Source of the DNA: Candidatus Omnitrophota bacterium
GTDB lineage: Bacteria; Omnitrophota; Gorgyraeia; Zapsychrales; Zapsychraceae
NCBI GenBank assembly: GCA_020632495.1
Contig: JACKFL010000006.1
Span: 124,001 to 188,000 of the forward strand
Reading direction: 5' to 3'
DNA length: 64,000 nucleotides
The position numbers were made by a program, and so were the translations under genes. This document shows, piece after piece, positions 15,403-23,830 of the stretch. The number at the start of each line of letters is the position of its first letter. Position 1 is the first letter of the stretch. The notes beneath the pieces were generated by a model. It did not search any database. It was not told the DNA's origin and worked only from the letters and a program-made list of their open reading frames with translations.

Positions 15403-18389
15403 AAAGGACATTGACGACGATATTGTGCGCGCTGGTGGCGATGGGAACGATGTCGGTAACCGGAATCGTGCGGGCCGAGGATGACCCGGCCCAAGTGCAA
15501 AAGGCCAAAATTTGGAAACTGTTAAAGGAAGAGCGACCGGATTACTACGGTGAACGGAAAACCGGACAGGACCGCGCCCGGGAGCGGACCAACTACAGCG
15601 ACGTGGATTTCGAATCGTCGACATTGGTCGACGAGCAGAACGATTTTATCGCCGACTCGCTGGAACGGGAGGAAATCTCGCTCGGACTCGGCTGGCCGAG
15701 TACACCGGAAGTGGTCATAGCGAAGGCCGAGCCGGAACCCGAACTGGGACCGGAAATGGCTGCCGCGGTGGAAGAGCAGATCAGCGCAGCCTTGCGTGGC
15801 CGGGATACCGCATCCAAAGCTGAACGCCAGCCCTCCGCCCAACCGGAACCGGTATCAGTCAAGGAGCCGGAGCAAATCCAGGCCATGAGTGATACTCCGA
15901 AGGTCAAGCCATTCAGTTCCCTGTGGAAGAAGGTCAATTCGGGGGATGAAGAAACCGTCCAAATGAGCAAGGCCGAGATCGCCCAGGATATGCCCGAGAA
16001 GATCGCCGAGACCGACGAGCCGGTTGTCGTTTTGCCGGAGACGGAGCCGGCCTACACCGAGGACCCCGCGGTGCAGAAAGCGCGGACCGTCCAATTTGCG
16101 CAGGCTCAAGCCGATCAGGTCAAGTCGGCAGAAAATAAGATTTTACAGGAAATCATGGAAGACGTCGGCGACAGTTCTGATGAACCGGTGGCCGTCGAGA
16201 CCGCCTCCGCAGCAGAGATGCCGGAAGCGGAAGAAGATGTTCAGGACAAAAGGGGATTTTTTACGGGGCTGAAGGCGATTTTTGTCAAAGGTGAGCGCAT
16301 CGCCGCCACCGAAGCCCACGCCGCCGGTCCCGCTGAAGTGGAGTCCGACGAGATTGCTGTTGTGGCGGATGCCAGATTCCAAGAGATGCGTGAGTACCTG
16401 CGCGCGGAGGAAACCGAAGCGGCTCGGATCGTTAAAGACGATGAATTGGGGCAAATCGCCAGCTCTGTCCGTCCTACCGCTGCTCCTGAGCACGAAGTCG
16501 TTTATACGGAGGAAGCATCGCTGGCAGAGGCCGAATCGGTGGTCACGGTGATGCCGGGACCTGAAGATCTGCCGGAAGAAATCTTGCTGGCCAAGGTCGC
16601 CGACGAACCGCTTAAGACATTACCCAACCCGGTCATTATCGATGTCAAGGATAAGGTCGAGGAGAAGGCCGCGGAACCGGAAGTGGTCATGAATAAAGGT
16701 ATTATTTATCAACAGGACATTCCGGAGACGGAACCGGTGCAACCGAAGCCCGAGAAAGTGACTCCGCCGGCGGACGAGCAGGCAGCGATGGACGCGGCCC
16801 AGATCAAACCCGCGGAAAAGGCCGTCAGCAAAAAGACGATCAAATCGCCCAAGGAAAAGGGCAAGCGCACCGAGGAATCCATGGAGGCCGAGTTCAAGGC
16901 CCTGCGGGATTCCATGCGCGCCGATCCGGCGGTCGACGACACCGCGGAAGCCGTGGAAGATATGCCGATGCATGAACCGGAAGAGGACCTGGCGACCAAG
17001 ATCAAGCGCAAGCTCAGTCCCAGCGGGCTGCTTAAGGAAGAGGTCGCCGCGCTGGATTATTGGGAAGTTCCCGTCGAGGAACAGACCGTTGAAGATATCA
17101 GCCGGAATCTGAAAATCGACCAGGCTCTTAAAGAGGCCGCCGATATCCAGATGACGGAAGAAGTACCGCAACCGGCGGAAGTGAAGGCCAAACCGGCTGA
17201 CAAGACCATGGTCGTCACGGCGGAAGAGATTGTTCGCAAGGCCATCCCGGTGCAGAACCGCAGCAAGCGGATCGATCTGGATTTCGACAATACGAATTTA
17301 TCCGACATACTCTTGATTATGGGCGAGGCCGGCGACATGAACATTATGCTCGACCCGGCATTGAAGAGCAATACGCTGGATCTGCACTTGAAGCAGATCA
17401 CATTGGAAGACGCATTGTTGCTTATCGCCAACTCGTATGACCTGGGCTTCAAGCTGGTCGGCCAAGCCTTGTTCATTACGGAAAACGAAAAGCTGCGCTA
17501 TGAGAACAAGGTCTCGCGGATGATCAAGGTCCGCAACGTCAATGTGCAAGAGGCCAAGAACCTGGTGGAAGATCTGGCGGATAATGTCAGCATCAGCGAG
17601 GAACTCAACAGTCTGATGGTGACCGGTGATCCGAAGGATGTGGCCCAGGTCGAACAGCTCGTGGAAATGCTCGATAATCCGCAGCCGCAGGTGATCCTGG
17701 AGGCCAAGATTATCGAAGTCGACAAGAACGCGCTTAAGGACCTCGGTGTGGACTGGTCCGATCAGATCAACTTGCTCTATCAGGAAAGCGGCCGGCCGCA
17801 GGACTTCGACGATGTCGAGAACGCCGATAGCGGATTCTATCGGATCGCTCAGATCCAACGCAATCCGCTGCAATTCGAGACGACCATCCGTATGCTGGAA
17901 CAGCAGAACAAGGCGAAGGTCTTGTCTGCGCCGCGGGTCTCGACTCTCAACGGAAAGCAGGCGGAAATCTTCGTCGGCGATGAAGTCCCGTATACGATCA
18001 CCAATATTACCGGCGGTGTCGTGACCAATGACGTCCGCTTTGTCGAACCCGGTATCCGTCTGACGATCACGCCCTCTATCATCGAGCAGAACTTCGTGGT
18101 CATGAAGGTGGAACCGGAAGTCAGTTTTATCGTGGCGTTCCGCGGACCGAACGACGAGTTTCCGCAGGTACGCACGCGTGAGGCTACGGCGCACGTGCGC
18201 GTCGAAAACAAACAGCCTTTTGTGTTGGGAGGGATTCTCAACCAGGAGGACAAGCAAAGCCTGTTCAAAGTGCCGTTTTTCGGGGACCTCCCGCTTTTCG
18301 GAAATCTATTCAGCTACGAGAGAAATACCGCCGTCGACACCGAACTGATTATTACGGTCATCCCGACGATTGTTCACGGCCGGGAATAA
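15399..18389 (+). CDS. Type IV pilus / type II secretion secretin (PilQ/GspD) with a long disordered N-terminus
   Basis: This 996-residue outer-membrane channel has a signal peptide (1-26). It then has about 590 residues of acidic, Pro/Ala/Glu-rich, low-complexity sequence. An STN/N0-type domain follows (IDLDFDNTNLSDILLIMGEA ..., about 625-695), then an N1-type domain (MIKVRNVNVQEAKNLVEDLA, about 706-770). The C-terminal secretin domain (VILEAKIIEVDKNALKDLG, about 770-995) contains LSAPRVSTLNGKQAEIFVG, VEPGIRLTITP and VPFFGDLPLFGNLFSY. AMIN cell-wall-binding domains are not recognisable, so the long linker may span the periplasm instead. Confidence 0.92.
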   Translation: MKRTLTTILCALVAMGTMSVTGIVRAEDDPAQVQKAKIWKLLKEERPDYYGERKTGQDRARERTNYSDVDFESSTLVDEQNDFIADSLEREEISLGLGWPSTPEVVIAKAEPEPELGPEMAAAVEEQISAALRGRDTASKAERQPSAQPEPVSVKEPEQIQAMSDTPKVKPFSSLWKKVNSGDEETVQMSKAEIAQDMPEKIAETDEPVVVLPETEPAYTEDPAVQKARTVQFAQAQADQVKSAENKILQEIMEDVGDSSDEPVAVETASAAEMPEAEEDVQDKRGFFTGLKAIFVKGERIAATEAHAAGPAEVESDEIAVVADARFQEMREYLRAEETEAARIVKDDELGQIASSVRPTAAPEHEVVYTEEASLAEAESVVTVMPGPEDLPEEILLAKVADEPLKTLPNPVIIDVKDKVEEKAAEPEVVMNKGIIYQQDIPETEPVQPKPEKVTPPADEQAAMDAAQIKPAEKAVSKKTIKSPKEKGKRTEESMEAEFKALRDSMRADPAVDDTAEAVEDMPMHEPEEDLATKIKRKLSPSGLLKEEVAALDYWEVPVEEQTVEDISRNLKIDQALKEAADIQMTEEVPQPAEVKAKPADKTMVVTAEEIVRKAIPVQNRSKRIDLDFDNTNLSDILLIMGEAGDMNIMLDPALKSNTLDLHLKQITLEDALLLIANSYDLGFKLVGQALFITENEKLRYENKVSRMIKVRNVNVQEAKNLVEDLADNVSISEELNSLMVTGDPKDVAQVEQLVEMLDNPQPQVILEAKIIEVDKNALKDLGVDWSDQINLLYQESGRPQDFDDVENADSGFYRIAQIQRNPLQFETTIRMLEQQNKAKVLSAPRVSTLNGKQAEIFVGDEVPYTITNITGGVVTNDVRFVEPGIRLTITPSIIEQNFVVMKVEPEVSFIVAFRGPNDEFPQVRTREATAHVRVENKQPFVLGGILNQEDKQSLFKVPFFGDLPLFGNLFSYERNTAVDTELIITVIPTIVHGRE

Positions 18390-18412
18390 CCCCGGTGTCC
18401 GGAAGAATCAGG

Positions 18413-18447
18413 AAAAACCTCACTTCGAAGAGTGGGGTTTTTCTGTT
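18413..18447 (+). terminator. Intrinsic terminator after the secretin gene
   Basis: AAAAACCTCACT pairs with AGTGGGGTTTTT (one G-U), and the T run is part of the stem, so it could act on both strands. It may reduce transcription into the pseudopilin genes. Confidence 0.75.
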
Positions 18448-18476
18448 TAACGTCCCAGTAGGAACCGGAAGGTGAC

Positions 18477-20657
18477 ATGCCGCTAATCAACCGTAACAAA
18501 CAGGGCCTAACGCTGGTGGAGATGCTGGTCGGTGTGGTCGTCATATCCCTGATCAGCGTCGCCGGATGGGTTTCGGTGTCCGTGATGACCCGCAGCCAGG
18601 CGATGGCACGCGATATCGTCACGGCAACCAACTTGTTGCAGCAAAGCCAGGAAGAAGTCCGGCGCGTCGCGCAGGCGGATACCGTTTTTGACATGTTGGA
18701 ACGCTGCGATTTTCCACCGGACCATACGGATCTGGACTGCGGTCTGCGTGACTTAACCGGCGATACCATCTTCGGCGGATTCGACCGTTCCCTGCAGGTG
18801 ACCCTGGTTAACGGCAGTCCGGAGCTGAAAAGGACGGTGGTCAGCGTGACCTGGCAGGACCTTAACGGGCGGGCCCAACAGCGCCGCTCCGTGGCCTATT
18901 TGTCGCGGCCGCCCGATCCGCTGGCCGGAAATCTGAAGGGTTTTGTCTGCTCCGAGGATGCCTCTATGGACCCGCTCGGCGGGATCCGTGTCGAACTCGA
19001 CTCGACCACCTCGACAGCTTCCTACAGCACCACCTCGGTGGGTTTTACGGATGACGACGGCGCCAACTTCAGCTTTGCCGAGTTTGACGGTTTCGACAAT
19101 TTCGGTCAAGGCCGTTTTATCCTGCCGGCCGGCTCCTATATCCTGACGGTCAATGACAACCGTTACCAGCCGTATACACATCCCGTGCCGATCACGATCA
19201 GTCCCAACGAAGAAAAGTCGGACCTGTCGTTTTGTCTGACGCCCAAGCCGGATGAGGCGCATATTTTCGGCAATGTGATTGATCAGAGTACGGGGCAGTT
19301 AATTTCTACCTTTAGTCGCGGTCAAATAAATCTGTACCAAAACGGGTCGTTCGTGACGCGCACCAGCAACCGGCGCGACTACAACTTTACGATTGCCTTC
19401 AACGACACGGATCCTCAATACTTTACGGTGAACACCACCGACGCCTTTCGTCTGGGTTATGCCTACGCGGTCGGTGCGGCCGGGGCGCCTTCCTGTACAT
19501 ACCAGTATCAGAAGGAGGGATTCTCCACGGCGGTGGTCCAGGATGATATGAGCCTGATCTGTTCGAATCCTTATTTCGGCAGCAGCGCGGCCGACCGGAT
19601 CGAGGTCCGGCCGGGCGACAATATTCAGCTCGACCTGCCCGTCACGCCGGTTCCCGAGGTCCTCATTACCGGCCGGGTGATCGACAGCAACGGACAGCCG
19701 GTCGCCAATGCCACGGTGCGCGCGCGCTGGCCGCGCAGCGATTATCAGGATTGGCGCAAAGGGTCTCAATTGCAAACCGCCTCGACCGACGGCAGCGGAA
19801 ACTTTACCTTTAGCGTCCCGGCGGTACAGGCCATGTTCCCGTCATCCAATCCCGCCCAGAATTATCTGGAGGTGTGGGCCAACGGCCAGGTGGCGGTGAT
19901 GACTTGTTGCGATCTGCTGCAGAATGTCAGCCGGGACAGTAACCGATTGTACCCCGGCCCGCTCTTTCCCGGGGACCCGCCGCGCAATATCGGCACGCTC
20001 GTCATCCCGGTGCAGGACCAAAATTGCGGCAACGTCGGCGGCACGGTGATCGACGATGCCACGGGCAACGCCTTGCCGGGTGTCAGTGTGAATATCTCGG
20101 TGACGGATACCACCGATGCCACCGGTGACTATCAAATCGCCTGCGACCCGGCCCAGACCGGTTTTCGGCTGCAGACCAACAACTACCGTTTCACGGCCCA
20201 ACGCAGCGGCTACTATACCAATGAGTCCGTAGGCAACGATCAGTACGTACGCCGCGGTTCCGGCGGCAATGACGTCCCGATCAATACGGACTCTGTCACC
20301 GACTACGATGCGCGTATGTGGCCGCGCGGTTTTGCCAACGTCACGGTAACGGTTTTCGATCAGACCACGGGGCAACCGATGGACGGGGTGGCCGTGGTCC
20401 TCGATCCGTACTCCGGATCAAACCTGACGCAGGTCACTACCGGCGGCGGGGTGGCGACCTTTAGCAATATTCCCGAGACCTGGCCGCCGCTGGGGCTGCC
20501 CGCCGACGGTTATTATCAGACCGGAACGCGGAATCACGGGCTGGATATCAACCATGACCCGGCCAATTATCAGCCGCACTCGGAAGTTATCCAGGACTTA
20601 CGCAGCGGTGAGACGCGGTCAATCACCATCCAGTTGCGCCGCAACGGAGGAGTATAA
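18477..20657 (+). CDS. Giant pseudopilin with repeated carboxypeptidase-regulatory-like beta domains
   Basis: This 726-residue protein begins with a class III prepilin signal (MPLINRNKQG before LTLVEMLVGVVVISLISVAG; Glu at +5, Leu at +1). A spine-like region to about residue 135 follows. About five beta-sandwich modules come next, starting near 152 (GNLKGFVCSEDAS), 263 (AHIFGNVIDQSTG), 397 (VLITGRVIDSNGQPVANATV), 517 (GNVGGTVIDDATGNALPGV) and 620 (ANVTVTVFDQTTGQPMDGV). These have the carboxypeptidase regulatory-like/CnaB pattern. Pseudopilins are usually 150-300 residues, so this is exceptionally large. It would be a tip-located or minor subunit displaying an adhesive stalk; that is inference. 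A GTAGGAACCGGAAGGTGAC stretch supplies the ribosome site. Confidence 0.85.
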   Translation: MPLINRNKQGLTLVEMLVGVVVISLISVAGWVSVSVMTRSQAMARDIVTATNLLQQSQEEVRRVAQADTVFDMLERCDFPPDHTDLDCGLRDLTGDTIFGGFDRSLQVTLVNGSPELKRTVVSVTWQDLNGRAQQRRSVAYLSRPPDPLAGNLKGFVCSEDASMDPLGGIRVELDSTTSTASYSTTSVGFTDDDGANFSFAEFDGFDNFGQGRFILPAGSYILTVNDNRYQPYTHPVPITISPNEEKSDLSFCLTPKPDEAHIFGNVIDQSTGQLISTFSRGQINLYQNGSFVTRTSNRRDYNFTIAFNDTDPQYFTVNTTDAFRLGYAYAVGAAGAPSCTYQYQKEGFSTAVVQDDMSLICSNPYFGSSAADRIEVRPGDNIQLDLPVTPVPEVLITGRVIDSNGQPVANATVRARWPRSDYQDWRKGSQLQTASTDGSGNFTFSVPAVQAMFPSSNPAQNYLEVWANGQVAVMTCCDLLQNVSRDSNRLYPGPLFPGDPPRNIGTLVIPVQDQNCGNVGGTVIDDATGNALPGVSVNISVTDTTDATGDYQIACDPAQTGFRLQTNNYRFTAQRSGYYTNESVGNDQYVRRGSGGNDVPINTDSVTDYDARMWPRGFANVTVTVFDQTTGQPMDGVAVVLDPYSGSNLTQVTTGGGVATFSNIPETWPPLGLPADGYYQTGTRNHGLDINHDPANYQPHSEVIQDLRSGETRSITIQLRRNGGV

Positions 20658-20658
20658 G

Positions 20659-21183
20659 ATGGCGCGGACCCGACGTTCCCGGACTGGTTTCACCTTAACG
20701 GAGATGCTGGCGGTGGTCCTGATGATCGCGGTGATGGGCGGGGTGATCTTTGCCGTTTTTGTCACCAATTGGGAGGCCCTGGAGGACCAGATCGTCCGCA
20801 GTGATTTGTGGCACGAAGCCAATGAAATCGTGGAGACGGTGACCACTGACGGGCGGGCCGCGAAATCCATTCAGGTGGAGGCGAGCAACGCGCAGGGCGA
20901 CAATACCGCGGTCTTCACGGGGATTAACGGTGAGGTGTTCGCCACGTACCGGATTACTTTGGACGGCCGGCTGCTTGTGGAACGCGCGGCGGGAAGCCGG
21001 ACGATCTCGGACAAAGTTGATGCGGCCAATTCCGCATTCGTCAGGGACGATGACACGGGACGCGGACTCAGGCTTATGCTGACTTTGACTGACGATTTGC
21101 TGCGCCGGTCGGTCAGTATCAATACGGCCACGGAGATTTTTCCGCGCAATGCCAACAGCCCCGACACAGGAGCGGCAAACTGA
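20659..21183 (+). CDS. Pseudopilin (PilW/GspJ-like)
   Basis: This 174-residue product has a prepilin leader MARTRRSRTG before FTLTEMLAVVLMIAVMGGVI (Phe +1, Glu +5). A globular domain follows with DLWHEANEIVETVTTDGR and a C-terminal RRSVSINTATEIFPRN, as in GspJ/PilW minor pilins. The ATG at 20659 follows GGAGGAGTATAAG and lies 1 bp after the upstream stop. Confidence 0.85.
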   Translation: MARTRRSRTGFTLTEMLAVVLMIAVMGGVIFAVFVTNWEALEDQIVRSDLWHEANEIVETVTTDGRAAKSIQVEASNAQGDNTAVFTGINGEVFATYRITLDGRLLVERAAGSRTISDKVDAANSAFVRDDDTGRGLRLMLTLTDDLLRRSVSINTATEIFPRNANSPDTGAAN

Positions 21184-22460
21184 TGAAAATCAACAATTCC
21201 GACGGATATCTCCTGATTATGAGCCTGGCGGTGGCCCTCTTTTTAACCATTTTGCTTGGGGCCGCGTTTGTCCGGTCGACTCAGCAATTGCGCGAAGCCG
21301 ATCAGCGCCGCGCCGTTCATCAGGCATTCTCGACGGCGGAGGCGGGGATCGACCGCGCGTTGTTTGAATTCCGGCGGGACCCTGATTGGGGTCTTGGGGC
21401 GGATCCGGACGTGCCCAATATGGCGGTCAGCAATGTCCTGCTCAATGCCGTCGAAGCGGACGATACCACCGTTATCGGCACCTACAGTATCGAAGTGGTC
21501 AACGGTCCCGATATTCAGGACCTCGGCGAGACGCGCTGGGTGCGTTCCGTCGGATTTGACGCCGAAAGCAATTTGAACCGGGCGATCCTGGCGCGTGTGC
21601 TGATCGACGACCCGAGCCGGTTTTTGTTGTCAACGCCGGGGGCCTTGCGCTTTAAGAGCGGGGCGGTTGTGGAGGCGGACGTTCTCGGACAGGACCTGTT
21701 CTTCGACGTCAACGATGCGCTGCCGGACGCGGCGCAACGGCATATCACCATCGACGGCAACGTGCTGTATATTGATGAGCTCAATCCGTCCAATCCGCAG
21801 TCCGATCCGGACATAACGATTACCGGCGCGGTGAATCCTTATCCGTCGGTGACCTTTCCCGGAGTGGATATCAACCGTTATGATACGTTGGCGACCGGAC
21901 TGGCCGCTACACTGGGCGGGTACAAGGAGGCCGGCGATCTGACCGTTGATCTCGACAACCTCGGCGCCCTGGACGGTAATCCGGGTTTCGCGCCGCGCCT
22001 GATTTTTGCCACCGGAGATATCCGGGTCTCCGGCGAGTTCGATGCATCAATGCTCCTGGTAGCCGGCGGAAACATTTACATTGAAGGTGACATCGCCCCC
22101 GATCCGTTGACACCGGACGCCCAGATCGGTTTGTTCGCCAAGCAGGATGTTGTCATACCCGACGGAGCGGTTGCTGCCGGTGCGGACCTGACTGTGGAGG
22201 CCTTCGTTATTGCCGACGGCAGCGACGGGGCCAATGGCGAATTTCGCGCCGAAAGTACCGTCGGTCTGGGTGAGTTCAATTTTACCGGTGCCATCTCGGT
22301 GCGCGGCGGCGGAGGAACTCAGACCGGTATCGATCTGAGTGTGTTTGCGGTGCGCAATTATACGCACAAGGCCAACATTGCGGTTCCTTTTTCCCCATTT
22401 ATTGCTAATATAATAACATGGCAAGAAACGACGTCTTTCGCCGATTTCCCTCCCCCATAG
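21183..22460 (+). CDS. PilX/GspK-like minor pilin-associated protein
   Basis: This 425-residue protein starts MKINNSDGYLLIMSLAVALF, the PilX N-terminal type in which a short positive leader precedes a hydrophobic helix and Glu at +5 is absent. The segment AFSTAEAGIDRALFEFRRDPDW is typical of the family. The rest is beta-rich with repeated valine/asparagine/aspartate strands (SGAVVEADVLGQDL, GNIYIEGDIAPDP), resembling a beta-helix. Its start overlaps the preceding stop. It probably joins the minor-pilin complex that primes assembly. Confidence 0.8.
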   Translation: MKINNSDGYLLIMSLAVALFLTILLGAAFVRSTQQLREADQRRAVHQAFSTAEAGIDRALFEFRRDPDWGLGADPDVPNMAVSNVLLNAVEADDTTVIGTYSIEVVNGPDIQDLGETRWVRSVGFDAESNLNRAILARVLIDDPSRFLLSTPGALRFKSGAVVEADVLGQDLFFDVNDALPDAAQRHITIDGNVLYIDELNPSNPQSDPDITITGAVNPYPSVTFPGVDINRYDTLATGLAATLGGYKEAGDLTVDLDNLGALDGNPGFAPRLIFATGDIRVSGEFDASMLLVAGGNIYIEGDIAPDPLTPDAQIGLFAKQDVVIPDGAVAAGADLTVEAFVIADGSDGANGEFRAESTVGLGEFNFTGAISVRGGGGTQTGIDLSVFAVRNYTHKANIAVPFSPFIANIITWQETTSFADFPPP

Positions 22461-22479
22461 TACTCCGCGAGGGGCTCCG

Positions 22480-23301
22480 ATGAAATCATATGAGGGGGAA
22501 GACCGGCGCATCGACAAATTTTTCAATCTCTCCCTGGACCTGCTATGTATCGCGTCTTTGGACGGCTATTTCCTGGACGTGAATCCCGCCTTTATGCGCA
22601 CCCTGGGCCATTCCAAAGAAGTGCTGCTATCCGTCAAGTTTCTGGAATTTGTCCATCCGGAAGATGTGCAGGCGACCCTCGATGAGCTTGAGAAGCTCGG
22701 GGAAGGCCTCAAGACACTTTATTTCGAGAATCGTTACCGGTGCAAGAACGGCAGCTACAAGTGGCTGGGTTGGACCTCGGTCCCGGCCAATCAGGTGATA
22801 TACGCCATCGCGCGGGACCTGACCAATCAAAAAAAGACGGAGAACGCCCTGCGCGAATCACAGGATAAGCTGCTGAAGCAGACTCGGGACCTGGAGCAAA
22901 AGAATATCGCGCTGCAGGAGGTCTTGTCCCAGATCGAACAGGAGAAGAATCGCTTCAAGCAGGAAGTTAGTGCCAATATCGAAGAGCTTGTGCTGCCGAT
23001 CGTCAATCAGCTGAAACGGCGCACCGGTACCCCGGATCGCCGTCATCTGGCGATTCTGGAGAAGAATCTCCGAACGGTGACGGCGGCGTTCGGCCAGAAG
23101 ATCTCGCGCAAGACCTTGAAATTGACTCCCAAGGAGGTGGAAATCTGCAATATGATCCGGGGGGGATTGAGCAGTAAGGACATCGCCCGGATTCTGACCA
23201 TCTCCCAGCGAACCGTGGATAATCACCGCAACAGCATCCGCACCAAGCTGAAATTGTCCGGTAAAAAGACAAACTTGACTACCTACCTGAAATCGTTGTA
23301 A
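22480..23301 (+). CDS. PAS-domain LuxR-type transcription regulator
   Basis: This 273-residue cytoplasmic protein has a PAS domain (residues 8-118: LSLDLLCIASLDGYFLDVNPAFMRTLG, in part, ending IYAIARDLTNQKKTE), a coiled coil (about 120-170) and a C-terminal LuxR HTH (LTPKEVEICNMIRGGLSSKDIARILTISQRTVDNH, in part). No receiver domain is present, so the PAS pocket is the likely input. It begins 20 bp after the pilin gene and may report back on that operon. A 10-bp-arm palindrome lies shortly downstream. Confidence 0.9.
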   Translation: MKSYEGEDRRIDKFFNLSLDLLCIASLDGYFLDVNPAFMRTLGHSKEVLLSVKFLEFVHPEDVQATLDELEKLGEGLKTLYFENRYRCKNGSYKWLGWTSVPANQVIYAIARDLTNQKKTENALRESQDKLLKQTRDLEQKNIALQEVLSQIEQEKNRFKQEVSANIEELVLPIVNQLKRRTGTPDRRHLAILEKNLRTVTAAFGQKISRKTLKLTPKEVEICNMIRGGLSSKDIARILTISQRTVDNHRNSIRTKLKLSGKKTNLTTYLKSL

Positions 23302-23343
23302 GTTTATTAATTACAGTACATATGTTTCTGAATCCGGGTAATC

Positions 23344-23366
23344 ATTACTCATTAAAAATGAGTAAT
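23344..23366. promoter_or_regulatory. Palindromic operator-like site
   Basis: ATTACTCATT-AAA-AATGAGTAAT is a perfect 10-bp inverted repeat. It lies 21 bp upstream of the -35 of the next gene and 43 bp after the LuxR-type gene, so it is a candidate binding site for that regulator. It could also act as a weak terminator, but no T run follows. Confidence 0.55.
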
Positions 23367-23386
23367 TTATGAGTGTTTATCCCATA

Positions 23387-23415
23387 TTGTGCCTATGGCG
23401 TGATTCAAGTAAGCT
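23387..23415 (+). promoter_or_regulatory. Candidate promoter of the receiver gene
   Basis: TTGTGC at 23387-23392, 17 bp, then TAAGCT at 23410-23415; moderate match. AAAGGGGGG provides the ribosome site further down. Confidence 0.45.
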
Positions 23416-23446
23416 AGAACCATACCGCTAAAGGGGGGGATAGTCC

Positions 23447-23830
23447 ATGAATCCAAAGATCTTGATTGTTGACCGCAGCGAACACTTTTGCGAACTCATA
23501 CGTGTCCGTTTGCTGAATTACGGCTTTGACCGGTTCGTCCTCGCACAATCCGGACGCGATGCGTTGGCGCTGTTTACCCAGGAACAACCACAGATCGTGT
23601 TGGTGGAGATGGGTCTGGAGGATGTCAGCGGTCTGGAGCTGTGCCGCCGCATTAAACAAGAGGCGGGTGACACGGTCAAGGTCATTGTCATGTCCGGTCT
23701 TGCCGAGCCGAATCAGACGGATGAGGCCAAGGAAGCCGGGGCCGATGCCTATGCGGTCAAGGCCTTTGACTGCGTGGAGATCATCATCAACATCAAGCGC
23801 CAGGTCGCCGGCGCCCAGACGGCCGTCTGA
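23447..23830 (+). CDS. Receiver-domain protein with Glu at the phosphorylation site
   Basis: This 127-residue protein has the receiver fold but altered chemistry. The expected phosphoacceptor is Glu54 (IVLVEMGLEDVSG). The acidic pair reads Asp9-Arg10 rather than Asp-Asp. The hydroxyl is Ser in VIVMSGL and the Lys is kept in YAVKAFD. Glu at this position often mimics the phosphorylated state, so it may be constitutively active or serve as a docking module. It is a paralogue of the normal receiver at 2986. No output domain or kinase is adjacent. Confidence 0.85.
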   Translation: MNPKILIVDRSEHFCELIRVRLLNYGFDRFVLAQSGRDALALFTQEQPQIVLVEMGLEDVSGLELCRRIKQEAGDTVKVIVMSGLAEPNQTDEAKEAGADAYAVKAFDCVEIIINIKRQVAGAQTAV

